Notes: generated by a model not told the origin, from the sequence alone. 64,000 nucleotides of DNA from Orbilia blumenaviensis (GCA_036872755.1 JAVHNS010000005.1:1984001-2048000), one strand, 5' to 3'. Shown: positions 11,297 to 23,960, numbered from the stretch's first letter. Translations and numbers: made by a program.

Positions 11297-12774
11297 TTAA
11301 AACAGAGTGCCATCGCTGCGAAGAACAATAGGGCTGGACTTCGTCTCTGGTCGTTTTTTGGCCGCAATCTCTCTCCCAGATTTCCAGGTACCAGCCTCTA
11401 AGACCTGTGCCATATTTAATTGTGGTGTAGTATCAATTCTAGGAGAAACCATGGCATACAAGGCGTCCAGAAGTCCCAAAGTCAAGGATCTCCATTCGAC
11501 GATAACGTCATCACTTCCTTCGAAAACTGGAAGGTTGTTATCGGAAGCTTCAAGACCCCTTTCGAGTGACTCCTTTTTAAGCGTGATGACACCATAATCG
11601 ACGAAGAGACCACCATTACGGTATTCGGGCAGACCGGTAAGGGATTCGGCGTGAACCCATTTCTTGCTGAGAATGCGTGTGAATGGGACCATGAGAGAGT
11701 AGGTGAGCCATTGGGTCAGTTTGTGGAACGGTTGGATGGCGGCTGTAGTACCCGCGTTCCCTAATGTGCTTAAGGGCCAAGCATCACCGATTGCATGTCC
11801 ATTGACGTTTGTACGGTCCTTGGGCCAGCTGGGGATTAGGACAGCCTGTAGGACGTCCCACAGTTTAAGAACATCCAACTCTTCGGAGCCGTCGGCGAGA
11901 AGATAGTCTGGCGGCCGGATTTAGCTTAACCTTGGAGTATAAGATTTAGTAGCAAGGGAGCATACCAACGAGGTTTCCAGGTCTGCCATCTGTACCAAAT
12001 ACGTCTGGAAATTGAAGAAGCGATTTTCCTAAGCTATTCAGGAGACCAGTTCGCGAATCAACACCAAGCATTTGGTTAGACTCGGAAACTTGACATCCCT
12101 TGGCGAGTGTCTCAACCTTGAGATTCTCCAACCCCCGTCCTATAGATCAATGATGGAGGCTCATTAGCTTTCCCCACTTCAAGCATTGTTTCTCAAGAGG
12201 CCTTGTAAAATACCATCAACTCTCGGGATCTTTCCATCCGTGAATCCTAATTCATTGAACATGTAAAGACTCGCGACAGCGATACCCTCGCTTCGCTCAT
12301 ACTTGTTCCCAGTTCCAGGCTCAATGTAGCGCCAAACGTCACCAGCACCGGCGTCCAAAAGAACGGATACGAAGAAGAGATCAATTAATCGACGGCAGAT
12401 TTCCTTCTCATCACACCCTTCGCCCTTCCACTGGTCGACCAGTTTCGTGACACGTGGTACGCCTCCAACATCAAAATGCTGCCAACGGCCATGTGGCGGG
12501 ATAGTATGGTAGTTGTCTGGTCCGAAGTCACGCTACAGCATACATAAATCGAATATTAACGACGTTCGTTGTGTAGATGACCTGGAAAGGGTCAATTGAT
12601 GAAAGAGATCTGGCCAACCTCGATAACGGAAGTTACAAACTCCGCGACCTCCTCCATCTTTTCCTCATGATAATCAAAGTGGGTAAGCTTGCCAGCTTCA
12701 GCTGCCTCCCAGACCTTCTTCGACCTCTCCCGTATCGCGCCAAGCGATAACAAGTGTTTGACTTCGGGATCCAT
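11297..12774 (-). CDS. URC4: Urc4-like DUF1688 protein, uracil catabolism
   Basis: Member of the DUF1688 family. In Lachancea (Saccharomyces) kluyveri URC4 is needed for the URC route of uracil degradation; the reaction it catalyses is not established. Exons 12619-12774, 12214-12532, 11966-12139 and 11297-11907 join in phase to 419 residues, the usual family length. The family landmarks are all present: LLSLGAIRERSKKVWE at the start, IPPHGRWQHFDVGG, FFVSVLLDAGAGDVWRY, RSEGIAVASLYMF, DGRPGNLVDYLL and WKSGREIAAKKRPE near the end. Intron 1 uses a GTTGGC donor, supported by the conserved IERDFGPD junction. The ATG at 12774 is the first in frame. No other URC gene lies in the window. Confidence 0.92.
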
Positions 12775-13632
12775 GTCCGTTGTTTGCTCAAAATCCGGGG
12801 TTTTTGATACAATGCGGATTCGATTCAAGATCGATACGAAAGGGTGTTATTGATAAATTAAGGATTGGAGAAAGATTGTAAATAATCGATGTAAAAGTTT
12901 ACTGGCTTGGGATAGAAGGAGCTTAAATATTTGCACCGCGAAGTATGCGGTTTCCTTCGGCACGCGACATTTCACAGCTCGATAAGAGGCCGAAGCTAAT
13001 AAGGGCCACAGCTAGTTCACAGGGGTTGCTCCTGGCCAAGAAAGTGTCACAGCTTCTAAAAGCGGGAGTCAGGATATAGCACGTGATTGATACCAATGGA
13101 ATAACACACTCTCAACGCATTCTGGATACAGATCAACAACCAATAACTTTGTGCTAGGAAAGGAGGCGGGGTGGCCGGTTTTTGAATACCATTCTAATTC
13201 AAACATATATAAAGGTCGGTAGAGTTTACTTTTGAGCCTATTATGAATGTACTTGTAGTTGAAATATTCTACTAGTGATCGGTATTCTCCGTTTGGGAAC
13301 AATCGTGGTACAGTTCAGGAGGAATGTTAGGCTTATAGGTCGTGCACTATATGGTCCAAATTTGGTTGCCTGTCCATCGAAACCTTGTACGAGCTATTTT
13401 CTACCATATCATATCACGCGTCTCTAGATTCTTGTATTTGCGCTCGCCCACTCTCTCAGAACAATGATGCGCCCTAGATCTTTTGTAATAAGTAATAAAA
13501 GCGTTCAAAAATAAATACGAGATAAATAATTAAAGTAATGGTGTAGTAAATACTTTTCTCCCCTAAAAAACAAAGTGTTGCGATCTCGGAGATATCTAGA
13601 TCTATGTGACAATTTAATCGACACTCGGGCCC
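12775..13632. other. intergenic, URC4 upstream / patatin-fusion 3' side
   Basis: About 860 bp without coding signal; the short frames present lack any family resemblance. The part next to 12775 is the likely URC4 promoter. Confidence 0.4.
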
Positions 13633-16600
13633 TTAGATAGGGGTATTCGCGTCGAAGCCGGAATCGCTAAAGTCATCCGTTCGTAGCGTTTGGACATCAA
13701 TTCCGGAAAGAGAGTCTTCGCTATCAGTATATTGGGTTTCGGCTTTATCATACCCAGCTGACTCATGATGGCCTGGAAGTTGACTTCTACTCTCTTCAAC
13801 GTTATTCTGTGCGTCCACAGAGTCCCATTCTTCCATGATTTTCTATTTTTGTTATTCCCGAACGCGTTAGCCAATTCAGAACATTCTCGCTCACTGTCGA
13901 AAATGGGATTACATCTCACAACCACTACTACACTAAATTAGCCGGGCATTTAGGTACATACCTTGATAGTAATTGGGCAGCCACTAATTGCGACCCATGG
14001 GTTAACCCCCCGGCATCCCCCAAATTTAACGTCAATACGAATAGGTTCGCTGACAGACTCATGAGAAAATGTGATATCGACGTCGAAATGTTGTTTACGG
14101 TCTAAGTCATACTCGATAGTCTCCTGCCCGACTCTAAAACAAGTGACCATTGGTGATAGACTAGTGAATCCAGGATCACTCGGTCCGAGCCGGCATCTGA
14201 TGGCACCCTTAACGACGATAATAAACCCGTCGGATTTGTCGACCGATTTGATGTGAAGGAAGAACAAACTCGCCCGAAGCCTATTTGCGAGCATGCGCAA
14301 GACATCGGAGCTTTGTATTTCGTTGGCTGGTGTGGGTGCGAATGAAGATCTAAATACGGGCTCTTCAAAAGCAGTATATTCCTGGCTGTATGCCTCCATA
14401 ATTTCCATTTTCTTCAGATCGTCGAAGGCAGGTTCTGGCGTCGGACCTGTAGCCACAGTTCCGGGGCGCTTTGGGTACATATCCTCGCCGATGAATACGT
14501 TCAGCCGTGATGACCGTTCGACTATATCGGCAGTACTGGATTCTTTAAACCTTGTCCATGCCTCTTGTCCGTTCATAGTGTTTAAAAAAATGCCAAAGAG
14601 ACTCTTAACCCAACCTGGCTCAATGAGGTTCTCATAACGAGAATCCGGTTGCCTCTTTAAAGCCTCGCCAGACCCAACTGATAATATCATATCGTAGCTT
14701 GCGGCTTCGCCCCATATTCTCTGGGATTCTGTTACCATGGTATGAACGGGGTTGCTTTCTTTGAGGCCGCCGTCACGGCAGAGGATCCCATCATGCATCT
14801 TGGGGCTGAAGTAGGGAGGAGCAGCGGAAGTACATCTTGCACTATTGATTAAATATCACGTCAGCACGAACATAACTGAGAATATAATGAAATACATACG
14901 CATCTGAGCACGATAGGTCTGAGCTTAAGTATTTTCCCGTTCCGCCACGCTGGTAATTTGCGATCAACTTCGTCTCTGAGTCTACCGTTGTCGTTACCGC
15001 CACTCGACAGTGGTTTCGGAGCCCAAATAACTTCTGGTTGCGTATTCTCTGGAAGCAGGCTTGAAGAGCCTCTTCGACGTTCTCCGTAAAATAAACCGAG
15101 GTCAGCCACCACCATTTGATGAAATTGTGGAGAAAGCCCAATCCCTGTTGTTGGTTACTGAAGCTAGTCTTCCATATATCCTTGAAACTTTCGACGAAGT
15201 CCGTTGCATAACTAGCCTGAACACCGAGGCTAAGAGCAGTAATTCCACCTAATCACCAACAATAATCAACAAAAATCTGATAAACAAGCTTCTTCGAGCT
15301 GGGGAAATTGATGTTGACCGACCTGTGCTTGTCCCAACTATCAAATCAAAGAAATCTCCAATTGGTAGGCCAAGGCCAATATGAGATTCCAGTCTCTGCA
15401 ATATAATCAATTGGATGATTCCACGGACGCCTCCTCCATCTAAGGAAAGAATTCGGAGACCAGAAAATGATGGACGGATCCTAACTACGTATGGCCACTG
15501 TGGGCCAGTTGATGTGCCGCAGATGACGCAGGCCTTGACCGTATACTTACTATTATATTTCCTAGCATCATCGTCCTCGCTATTTGCTTTGACACATAGC
15601 TCGCATATAGCATGTCCACATGGTAGCAAGTAAACAGAAGGTCGAAAAAGGCAACCATAGCAGACGGCTGTAGTGCTGAAGGGGTCGTTTGCCTCCGCCC
15701 GACCTGGTTGTGGGTAAATGCCATGAAGCCTTAAAGTTCTGATATTGCTTTGATGTTTCTCCGCACAAAGCCTCCGCCAAGTTCTTTGATTAGAGTGGTC
15801 TTCGGCGCTGAACTTTCGGATCAGCGAGTCGATATAATTTTCAATTAGAGCTATGAATGCTGCTGTGTCGATACCATCTTTCTCTTCTACAAAACTGCCG
15901 CCACTTCTCATAAAGGTCCCGCTTTTATCCTGGTGCCCCTTGGTATGGCCTAATTTAGTATTTACGCACTTATAGCCTGTTCCTGGATCGATATAAGCAC
16001 ATGTGACGTTTTCATCTCGGAATAAATCCATAGCTTTTTGGCACGAATCTCGGATCTTTGTGTTGAATACTACCGAGGGCACGAAAATGGTTCCCTCTAC
16101 TGTCGTTAGCCATTTTAGTGTGAAAAAGCTGGCCAGCCGTTGATACAGTACGTACCCTCGGTATTTGCAGCTAACGCATTGTTGAGGATCGCTGATCCTA
16201 GAGTCTCAGCGCAATACGTATACACCGAATAGATATTTGATTTAAAGCATCGTTGAAGATACTCTCCAAAAAATGAAGGCAGAGTTTCTGGGACGAGAGT
16301 ATGCTGTTTGTACTGCCCGAAATCGAATGGCTCGGTAGTATTAGTGGCGAGGTGCTTGAACGCCAGATCAGCGATACATGGTAGCTGTCGGCTATCAAAG
16401 CGGGATAGCGATTTTGCTCGACCCAGCTGAACACGGTCAGTATCAGACTTAATTCGGGAAAGAAGCCTTGCTGTTTGTTTGTGGATTATATCGACGCCTC
16501 CTAGTTTCCCATTCCCTGAAAAGGGAATATAATGAACGTATACACTTGAATAACTTCGTTTGAAGAGCTCTGACATACTAGTGTCACCGTTCTACATCAA

Positions 16601-17783
16601 ATGTTCGCGTTAGAACATTGTTATTAGCGTACGCATTGTACGGTATGTTAAATGTGCATAGAAAGCGTGAGATGACGTACTTTCGCTGCAAGTGCTCGCA
16701 GATCGTCATTCGCGTGTAACTCTTTTTCGATAGCGAGAAAGAAGTCCCTTGTCATCGCTTCTGTATCGTCGGAAACCCACGTTTCATTTTCGATGCCTGG
16801 TGCATTTAAGATAATCACCAAGGCAGGAAGTGCATATTGATTTATCGTAGATTGAGCGCCCATGGAGCTCCATTCTAAAAGTCTAATGGCAATCTCTGCC
16901 CAAGATTTATACTCCCTTGTGACGTAGCAAATTACATCGCTGAAGATGTACAGGAACCGCGGGTATAGCTCTTTGACCGCTGTTCGACGATCCATGGGCT
17001 TTTGAATCCGGTATTTGCGGCCACCTTTGGTCCAGTCTATTTGATAGTTTGATGCTAGAGGTTCACTTCCCATGATTCCTTCGCAATCCGCAAAAAACAA
17101 TGGGGTCCTAGTGCCAAAAGTGGAGGGTTCAGAATACAGGTTGACTTCGCCAGTCGTTGAGGATAGAAGACCGTCACCGGAACATGCGCCCGGAACCGGG
17201 GCATCGTAGAGACCAAGGCTTCCGTTCTTTGTCGAGTGGTATATCAATGTCCGTACTAATTAAGTTAGTTTTCGCGTTGAACGCTGAAAAGTAGTGAGAG
17301 TAGAATATATTTTGGAATATCTAGGATTTACATACTGATAACGGACTTGCCCGCGCCTGTTGGACCCACAAAAGAGGTAATACTTGGAAATTGTAGTGAC
17401 GGGCTATGTTCATTTGCGTGGCGCGAATTCTCGAGCAACCTTGTGAGGCGCAAGGTATCAACAATGACCGAGACCCTGACGTTTTGGTAAAACCTGGTGT
17501 CCAGCCCAAACCATTTCGCAGCTTCATCCTTTTTGAAACTTTCCGCATGATTTTTCTGATTACCTCCTGGAATATAGTTTCTTATATGATTCCAAAATAC
17601 CTGATATTTTTCATCAGGTTTTTTCCGATGAGTTGGGTTTCTTCTTAGATGGCTTTTATGGAAGCACTCTACACAGAAATGCTCCCCGCAGTTACATGCT
17701 ATTGTTCCCGGGCGGGCTTCACATTTGCCGCATTCAATAGCGGATGGTGGCGAGGGGAGAATGCCGATACCACCAAAGTCCAT
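13633..17783 (-). CDS. B-box / large-GTPase-like / RING / patatin phospholipase fusion
   Basis: Seven exons (17336-17783, 16681-17255, 16156-16591, 15323-16099, 14900-15248, 13962-14841, 13633-13842) join in phase into 1224 residues. Order: residues 18-52 a B-box-like zinc motif (CGKC, CNCGEHFCVEC, then His). From 134 a P-loop NTPase with GPTGAGKS (140-147), a candidate switch Thr in SSTTGE, and a DCEG G3 motif (206-209), as in GBP/atlastin-type GTPases. At 520-541 a small C-C-H-H motif. At 633-680 a RING (C633, C636, C647, H649, C652, C655, C677, C680). Then a full patatin domain: DGGGVRG oxyanion loop (707-713), GTSTG with nucleophile Ser744, and DGG with Asp885. An acidic tail follows. Patatins hydrolyse lipid acyl chains; patatins with nucleotide-switch domains act in fungal allorecognition. 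That role here is inference. The tail exon is the least certain. Confidence 0.85.
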
Positions 17784-18719
17784 TATAATTGTGTAGAGGT
17801 GATTGGATCAAGCAATTATATCTGAGTAACTATATTAGATAACTAGATGTTGACCGCAGTATTGATTTTGCTAGATTACTCCTAATTGAAGTATTAATTC
17901 AAAACTGATCAAAGATTTAATAAAGTAGGACGAGGTGGTTGGCAGAAATGCAAGCAAGACGGGACGGGAGGCTAGAATATATAAGATAGTGGGACAATTT
18001 ATTCTGATAGCTTTGTGACAGCGCTTTAAGTTTGCCCTATTACGTAGATCGGGAATTTATCAGGCTGCTATAAGCTCCTGGAGATTATATAATCAAATGT
18101 AGCCTGCAAGTTGTCTGTACAACATGCACGGCTGGAGACCATTAACGATTAACTGAAACATGCATGGTTTCGCGCACTTCTATTAACCCCGCACCTTGCT
18201 AATCGCTTTGGGTTTGATTGGCTCTGGGAAATATATCAGCCTGCCTAGTTATGCAAATGGCGTAGGGCCTTTTTTTCAGAATACAAAGTTTGTTAAGATA
18301 AAAGTACTGATACTTTTTAGTATCAGGCATAGTTAACTGTCGAATGATAAAATAATCCTCAAAGCTCAAGCTATGGGTATATCGATACCGATTGGGGCGA
18401 CCCCTTAAAAATCACTGCTTAAGCATCATGTACAATGTACAAACGGGCGCGAGCCTAGGAGTGAGTTGGTGTTGCATTTTTCAGAGTCCGGCCGGTGTTG
18501 CCGAGCCTTGTCCCCGGAATGCCAAGATAACCGGGGCCAAAGGTTTTGCGACACCCACAAGCTTCCCTGCAAAATTATTTTTCTTCGCGAAACACCCAGC
18601 TTGTGTAGCCATCTCGACCATTATCACCAGCCCACGCATGGGCGTATATCCCCGATAAAACCCTCTGAATAGTCTCTAATAGTATCATATACTATTCACG
18701 ACTCAAGAATTAAAACACC
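17784..18719. promoter_or_regulatory. divergent promoter region, patatin fusion / UTP13
   Basis: 936 bp between divergent start codons. It contains a perfect 8-bp inverted repeat with a TTTT loop at 18307-18326 (CTGATACT/AGTATCAG) of unknown meaning. No gene is supported here; frames of 60-90 codons near 18390-18670 lack family resemblance. Confidence 0.35.
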
Positions 18720-21686
18720 ATGGCGCCGCCGCTTCTCAAAACATCGTTTAAACAGATCAAAGTCCTCCAGTCCTTTTACACTGGAGGAAAGTGCGCCTTG
18801 TCTGGTGACGGCAGAATACTGGTTAGCACCTTAGATGAAGATGTAATTTTGACGGATATGGAGACTGGGCAGGAATTGGCGAGAATCGAGGGGGTAAGTT
18901 GTTAATAATTAGGGCACTAACAGTTGGCGCTGAGAAGATGCCCTGCTAACCTGTTGTATTGAACGGTATAGGACACGGAATTGATATCCACACTAGCTAG
19001 TATGTCTCCTAAAATTTAGAGACTCGATATTTATACTAACCATGATTGCAGTTACACCCAATTCCTCCCACCTGATAACCTGCTCGAAGTCCTTTATGAT
19101 GCGAATTTATACACTTGATGTCTCTGCGACTGGCGTAACCGCTACACTTACCCGAGCCGTAAAAGCACACGATGCACCGGTAATCACATCAACAGTTGAT
19201 CCAACAGGCACCTTATTGGCTACCGGTGGCTCTGACGGGCTTGTCAAAGTCTGGGATATCAAAGGAGGCTTCGTTACACATAACCTACGGGGGCATGGCG
19301 GTGTTATTTCGGCGCTTTCGTTCTTTGCTCCTCCAGATAGGGATGCTAGGAAGTGGAGGCTCGCTTCTGGGGCGGACGATGCGAAGATTATCATCTGGGA
19401 TTTGAACACAAGAAAAATGGTGAAGACTTTGGAAGGGCATAATAGTGTGGTGAGGGGGTTAGACTGGAGTGTAGACGGGAGAATACTCGTTAGTGGTGGG
19501 AGAGATGCCGTGTTCATTATCTGGGAGACGGGTGATTGGTCGGCCAGGGGACAAGTCCCAGTAATTGAAACCCTAGAAACTGTAGGGTTATTGGAGCCCG
19601 GTGTGAATGTCGGCCAGAACGAAAGCGATAGCTCACAAGTCGTATATACTGCCGGAGATAAAGGCTCGATAAGACTGTGGAGCTCTAGCACGGGAAAGTC
19701 GATTCCAATGGCTAAGGCTGATCAGGAGGACGAGATTGTGGATGTGATGTATGGCCTTTCCCAACCTTGTACGGGCATGATAACGAAGCTAACCATCTGG
19801 GGACAGATATTCAAAAATGACAAGATCTCTGATATCAATTCATAACGACCAAACCCTCCTAGTCCGCTCGTTAGCCCCAAATCTGCCAATCACGAGGAGA
19901 ATATCTGGCCATCACGATGAAATTATCGACCTTCAATACCTCACCCCAAATGACTCTCTCATTGCGTTAGCTACGAATAGCGAAGACATTAGAATATTGT
20001 CTCCAGGCGAATCGTCCTTCGGTGACATTGGTGTCTTAAAAGGCCATTCCGATATCGCAATCTGCCTGGATCGGGATTCGACAGGAAGTTGGCTACTTAG
20101 CGGTGGGAAAGACAATGAAGCTAGATTATGGAAAATCGATCCCGAAAATCCCTTACAACATGAGAGGTTCACCTGCTACGCCAGATTTGTGGGGCATACT
20201 GAGTCTCTCGGTGCTGTAGCTTTATCCCGCTCCGAAGTAGAGAAATCGCAATCTTTCCCGGCGCCGCCGAAATTCCTGATTACAGGCTCTAAAGACTCGA
20301 CGATAAAACGCTGGGAGGTACCGAAGGCTCCAGAAGGACAAACCAACGTTATCATTAAGTCTTCGAAAGCCCTGTTCACAAGGAAGGCCCATGACAAGGA
20401 TATCAACTTTATCGACATTTCTTCGGATGACAAGCTTTTTGCGACAGCTTCCCAGGATCGAACAATCAAGGTGTGGTCTACGGAAACCGGAGAAACAGTT
20501 GGTATCTGCCGGGGCCATAGAAGAGGTGTCTGGTCAGTTAAGTTCGGGCCATCGCATGTTACTGCAAGCACGGTGGGAGGTGAGGGCGCAGGGAGGTTGT
20601 TGCTCTCCGCGAGTGGTGATAAGACGGTCCGGCTGTGGAATTTGGCTGATTACAGCTGTATCAAAACCTTCGAAGGGCATGCAGGAATTGTGCTAAAGGC
20701 GATGTGGCTGAACAACGGGCTCCAAATTGTGAGTGCCGGCGGCGAAGGCTTAGTTAAGGTGTGGGAAGCAAGAACCGGGGAGTGCGTGAGCACATTGGAC
20801 GGCCATGAAGATAAGGTTTGGGCTTTGGCTGGAAGTCGAGATGAAAGTGTCATTGTGACAGGTGGCGGAGACTCGGTTGTTAGCTTCTGGAAGGATGTGA
20901 GCGAAGAAACTAGAGAGGAACGACAAAAAGAGGAGGAGAAGAAGGTTGAACAGTCAGTTTTTCTACCCATATCATGATTCTAGCTTGCAATACTAACAAT
21001 CTATTAGGGAACAAAAACTGGCGAACTATATCCAAGCCAAAGACTACAAATCCGCCATCATTCTGGCCTTGGAACTCAACTACCCCTATAAACTTCTCAA
21101 TCTTTTCACCGCAGTGATCAATTCCCCAGATGCGGAGAAGGATTCTATTATCGGACTTAAATCCGTGGACGAGGTACTAGCTAACCTGAGAGACTATCAT
21201 CTATACTTGCTTCTATGCCGAGTCCGTGACTGGAATACGAATTCAAGAACTTCCAATGTAGCACAGAGAGTACTTTCTGTGCTATTACGGTCTTTCCCGG
21301 CGGAGAAATTCACGAATCTGAAGGTTCCAACAAGGAGGAAGACCGATGATGGTGACGAGGGCCAGAAGAAGCGGAAGGGGGAGACAATGATTATTAAGGA
21401 TATCATGGACGCGATGGAGAGATACACAGAGCGACATTACGGCAGGGTCGAAGAATTAGTTGGAGAAAGCTACATCGTCGAATATACACTAAACCAAATG
21501 GAAGAGGCAGCCTTCGTGGACGATAGGAAGGAGGCTAGAGTCTTGGTCGGAAAGAGTCGAGTCAATGGCGTTCATGAAAATGGCGACAGCGGCGACGATG
21601 ATGAAGAAGAGGAAGTAGCTGATAGCGATGACGACGAAGAAGAGGAAGGATCTGAAGATGACGACGAAGATGCCGAGATGAAGTAA
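18720..21686 (+). CDS. UTP13: Utp13/TBL3 WD40 protein of the SSU processome
   Basis: Subunit of the UtpB complex that binds the 5' part of pre-rRNA with U3 snoRNA in the nucleolus. Exons 18720-18893, 18972-18999, 19052-19748, 19807-20952 and 21008-21686 code for 907 residues. Two tandem beta-propellers built of WD repeats fill roughly residues 1-715 (for example GLVKVWDIKGG, RTIKVWSTETGE, LVKVWEARTGE). The helical Utp13-specific C-terminal domain follows (EQEQKLANYIQAKDY onward). A long Asp/Glu tail closes the protein, common in nucleolar factors. The intron at 19749-19806 splices inside an Ile codon; without it the propeller frame breaks. It converges with PUP3, 226 bp between stop codons. 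Confidence 0.95.
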
Positions 21687-21912
21687 TATTACGCTACCCC
21701 GGGTTGGCGAGTTGTACGATCTGTAGACGGAGTTATTGGAATAGGTTTTTTGTACAATATATGGGCAAAAGTTCGATAGCCATTTGCTGTTTAATATAGT
21801 GTAGGATACTAAGGATGAATGTCTATTCTTCATCTTATTCCAGTTCATGCCAACTAACAGCGGGCTAAACCATGCCTTTTCTCCGTCTTATTCACGACTA
21901 CTCAATAGCCCT

Positions 21913-22982
21913 CTAATCCTGTCTAGTTCTTAATAATCTCTTGGTGACTTTATCCTTCGTGATTATGTAAACGTGGGCACCCCTGTAAACCCAAAGCATT
22001 AGCAGGAACTTGGGGTCAAATGGGAGGGGTTTCTGTGAACATACCAACCAGCCAGCGCATCTCTATCCAACGAATTCAACAAAGTCTGACTGACAGTCTC
22101 AAACAGATCTTCGGGCTCCAGATCAGGTTCCCATAGGCCCTCAGCAACACCGAATAATTGGTCGCTTGCTGTGCCGCTGACGATAAAATCCTTGGCAAAG
22201 TCGATGCAGCCGATGGAATCAAATCCACAGATGAAAGGCTTTCCGGTTCGCTGATTAATACCAGCCACGACAGGTGAAACGAAGTATGGACCAAAACGAC
22301 GTTCGTAGAGAGTCGAAGAGACGAGGTTTGCCATTGTTTCGGGTTCGATTTCGCGTTCCTCTCGTAGTCGGTAGAGGTTTACTTTATAGCGGAACAGGGA
22401 ATGCCTAGATAACAACCAAACTTGAGCCTTTGAACTACCAGCTGAGGAAACCAAGAAAGACGAACATTGTCTGCACATCGGTAGCGAGCCCTGTTAGGCC
22501 TAGGAAGACATCGCCATAGTTGAAGACTTTAGGGAAGTTGTTGGAGAGTGTGAGAGCTTGTTGACCTATTGGTGGGTTAGCACACAGCCGATCTCGAGGT
22601 TCTCGTGGATAATGAGGCGGACCTAGTCTCAGATCACATGCAATGGCTATCGTAGTTCGTGTAAATGTTAATAACGATGCTGAATGTTTTCATACAAGCC
22701 GTTGATGAGCTGCCCCTCACCTACACAGTCCTTCCCAGCCTATACAACTACATTAGAAGCTGTTTCCGAACGGAGGGGTATGGTGGGAAACATACCATCG
22801 CCAAACAAGCACCGCCATCTGAGCAGAAACATTAAAATTAGCAAGGAAAACAAAGCGGGAGACCTAGGTTGTGTATCGGTTCCATAAACGAGATTTACGT
22901 ACTGAGCGTGAACGGATTCGACTGTAGGCCCACACAGTTAGTATCAGCTCCAAAGCTCTCTAATCAAAGACAAACTGACCAT
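21913..22982 (-). CDS. PUP3: 20S proteasome subunit beta-3
   Basis: Non-catalytic beta-3 subunit of the 20S core. Eight exons: 22980-22982, 22903-22921, 22796-22818, 22721-22739, 22623-22646, 22466-22565, 22045-22404 and 21913-21982, total 618 nt and 205 residues, the yeast length. Exon 1 is only the start codon and exons 2-5 are 19-24 nt. Support is the continuous family sequence: MSNPFTLNGG, AGKDCVAIACDLRLG, FLGLTGLATDVQT, SSTLYERRFGPYFVSPVVAG, GTASDQLFG, LEPEDLFETVSQTLLNSLDR, and the ending TKRLLRTRQD. There is no Thr after a propeptide, as expected for an inactive beta-3. Introns 5 and 6 have weak donors (GTCCGC, GTTCGT). Confidence 0.93.
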
Positions 22983-23960
22983 CTTGAATCGGTCTAATCT
23001 AGCGCTCTAGAATCTGTCGTGAAGAATCTCCAATAGAGTAGCAGGGGTATCGATGGTATGGCGATGAATGGCGGGTGGTGGTGAGAATAGGAAGCTTAAG
23101 ACAGGTAGATAGAATTGCGCGTCGTTTGGGGATGTCGTACTAAGCATGTTGGAGTGGTGTTGGACAGACTGTGGCGCATGAGAGCTTAACTGCCATAGTC
23201 ACGTGCTGACAAAGCCACCAACATCCCAACATTACAACACCAAAATATCAGACAAGTTGTAACTCTGAGCTTAGCAGTTTAAGTCCTTAACTCTGCATAG
23301 TGACTAATGCTTTATCAAGGCCCTTGAAAAAAAATCTTTGGCATTTTGGACTCAGAGCTTTGAATGGCCTGTCGGCCAGTAGTATCTATCAATATTATTT
23401 TGTAATGGGCCCTAGCCAGCCTTCAGCAATTGTTTCATATATTATTACGTTTGGATATGCGTAGGCTTCGCCTGCAGTCAGACTTAGAAATATATTCTCT
23501 TTCTTTTTCGTTTTTTTTCTTCTTTTTCTAGGAAATAGAACCCCCGGATCCGAAGGAAATAGTTGCATTGGTTCTGAAATACATGATGGAGAAGGATATT
23601 GGTAAACGTATAAGGAATAGAGCATTAACGAATGCTTGAACGCAATGTGCCTCGCACAACCCTCATTAGACGCCGTGGATAGTCACCCTGAGCCCAAATA
23701 CCTCTGATTACATTGATAGCGTGATCAGAGTTTGACTGGAATCGGGCATCCCCGTAATAATAGTCAAGGGACCATCAGGCACTCATCCGAAGGCATACGC
23801 TCAGTAGCAAGCTGGAAAAGAATATTCCTAAATGGACCCCATCTGCAGTAGAGCATAGAAAGGCTGGCGATAAAAGAGATATTCTGAACGCCCATGATTG
23901 AATGAAATAAAAAAGAGGTATCCCGCAATTAATCCACGTTCTTTGAATTTTTGGATTTAA
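22983..23960. other. intergenic, PUP3 upstream region
   Basis: About 980 bp. The first 200 bp next to 22983 is the likely PUP3 promoter. A pyrimidine-rich stretch lies at 23500-23530. No gene seen; I find no clear proteasome-associated control element. Confidence 0.35.

Noticed and set aside
13633..17783. Reading the region as two genes (GTPase-like and patatin)
   Set aside because: No stop, poly-A-like region or start signal lies between them; the GAG|GTACGT donor at 16155 and the acceptor at 16100 join the halves in phase.
18307..18326. Hairpin as a bacterial-type terminator
   Set aside because: The locus is fungal nuclear DNA; an 8-bp AT-rich stem with no fungal role is likely chance.
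19107..19691. 194-codon minus-strand frame
   Set aside because: Antisense shadow of the UTP13 propeller exon; no family features, and UTP13 is certain.
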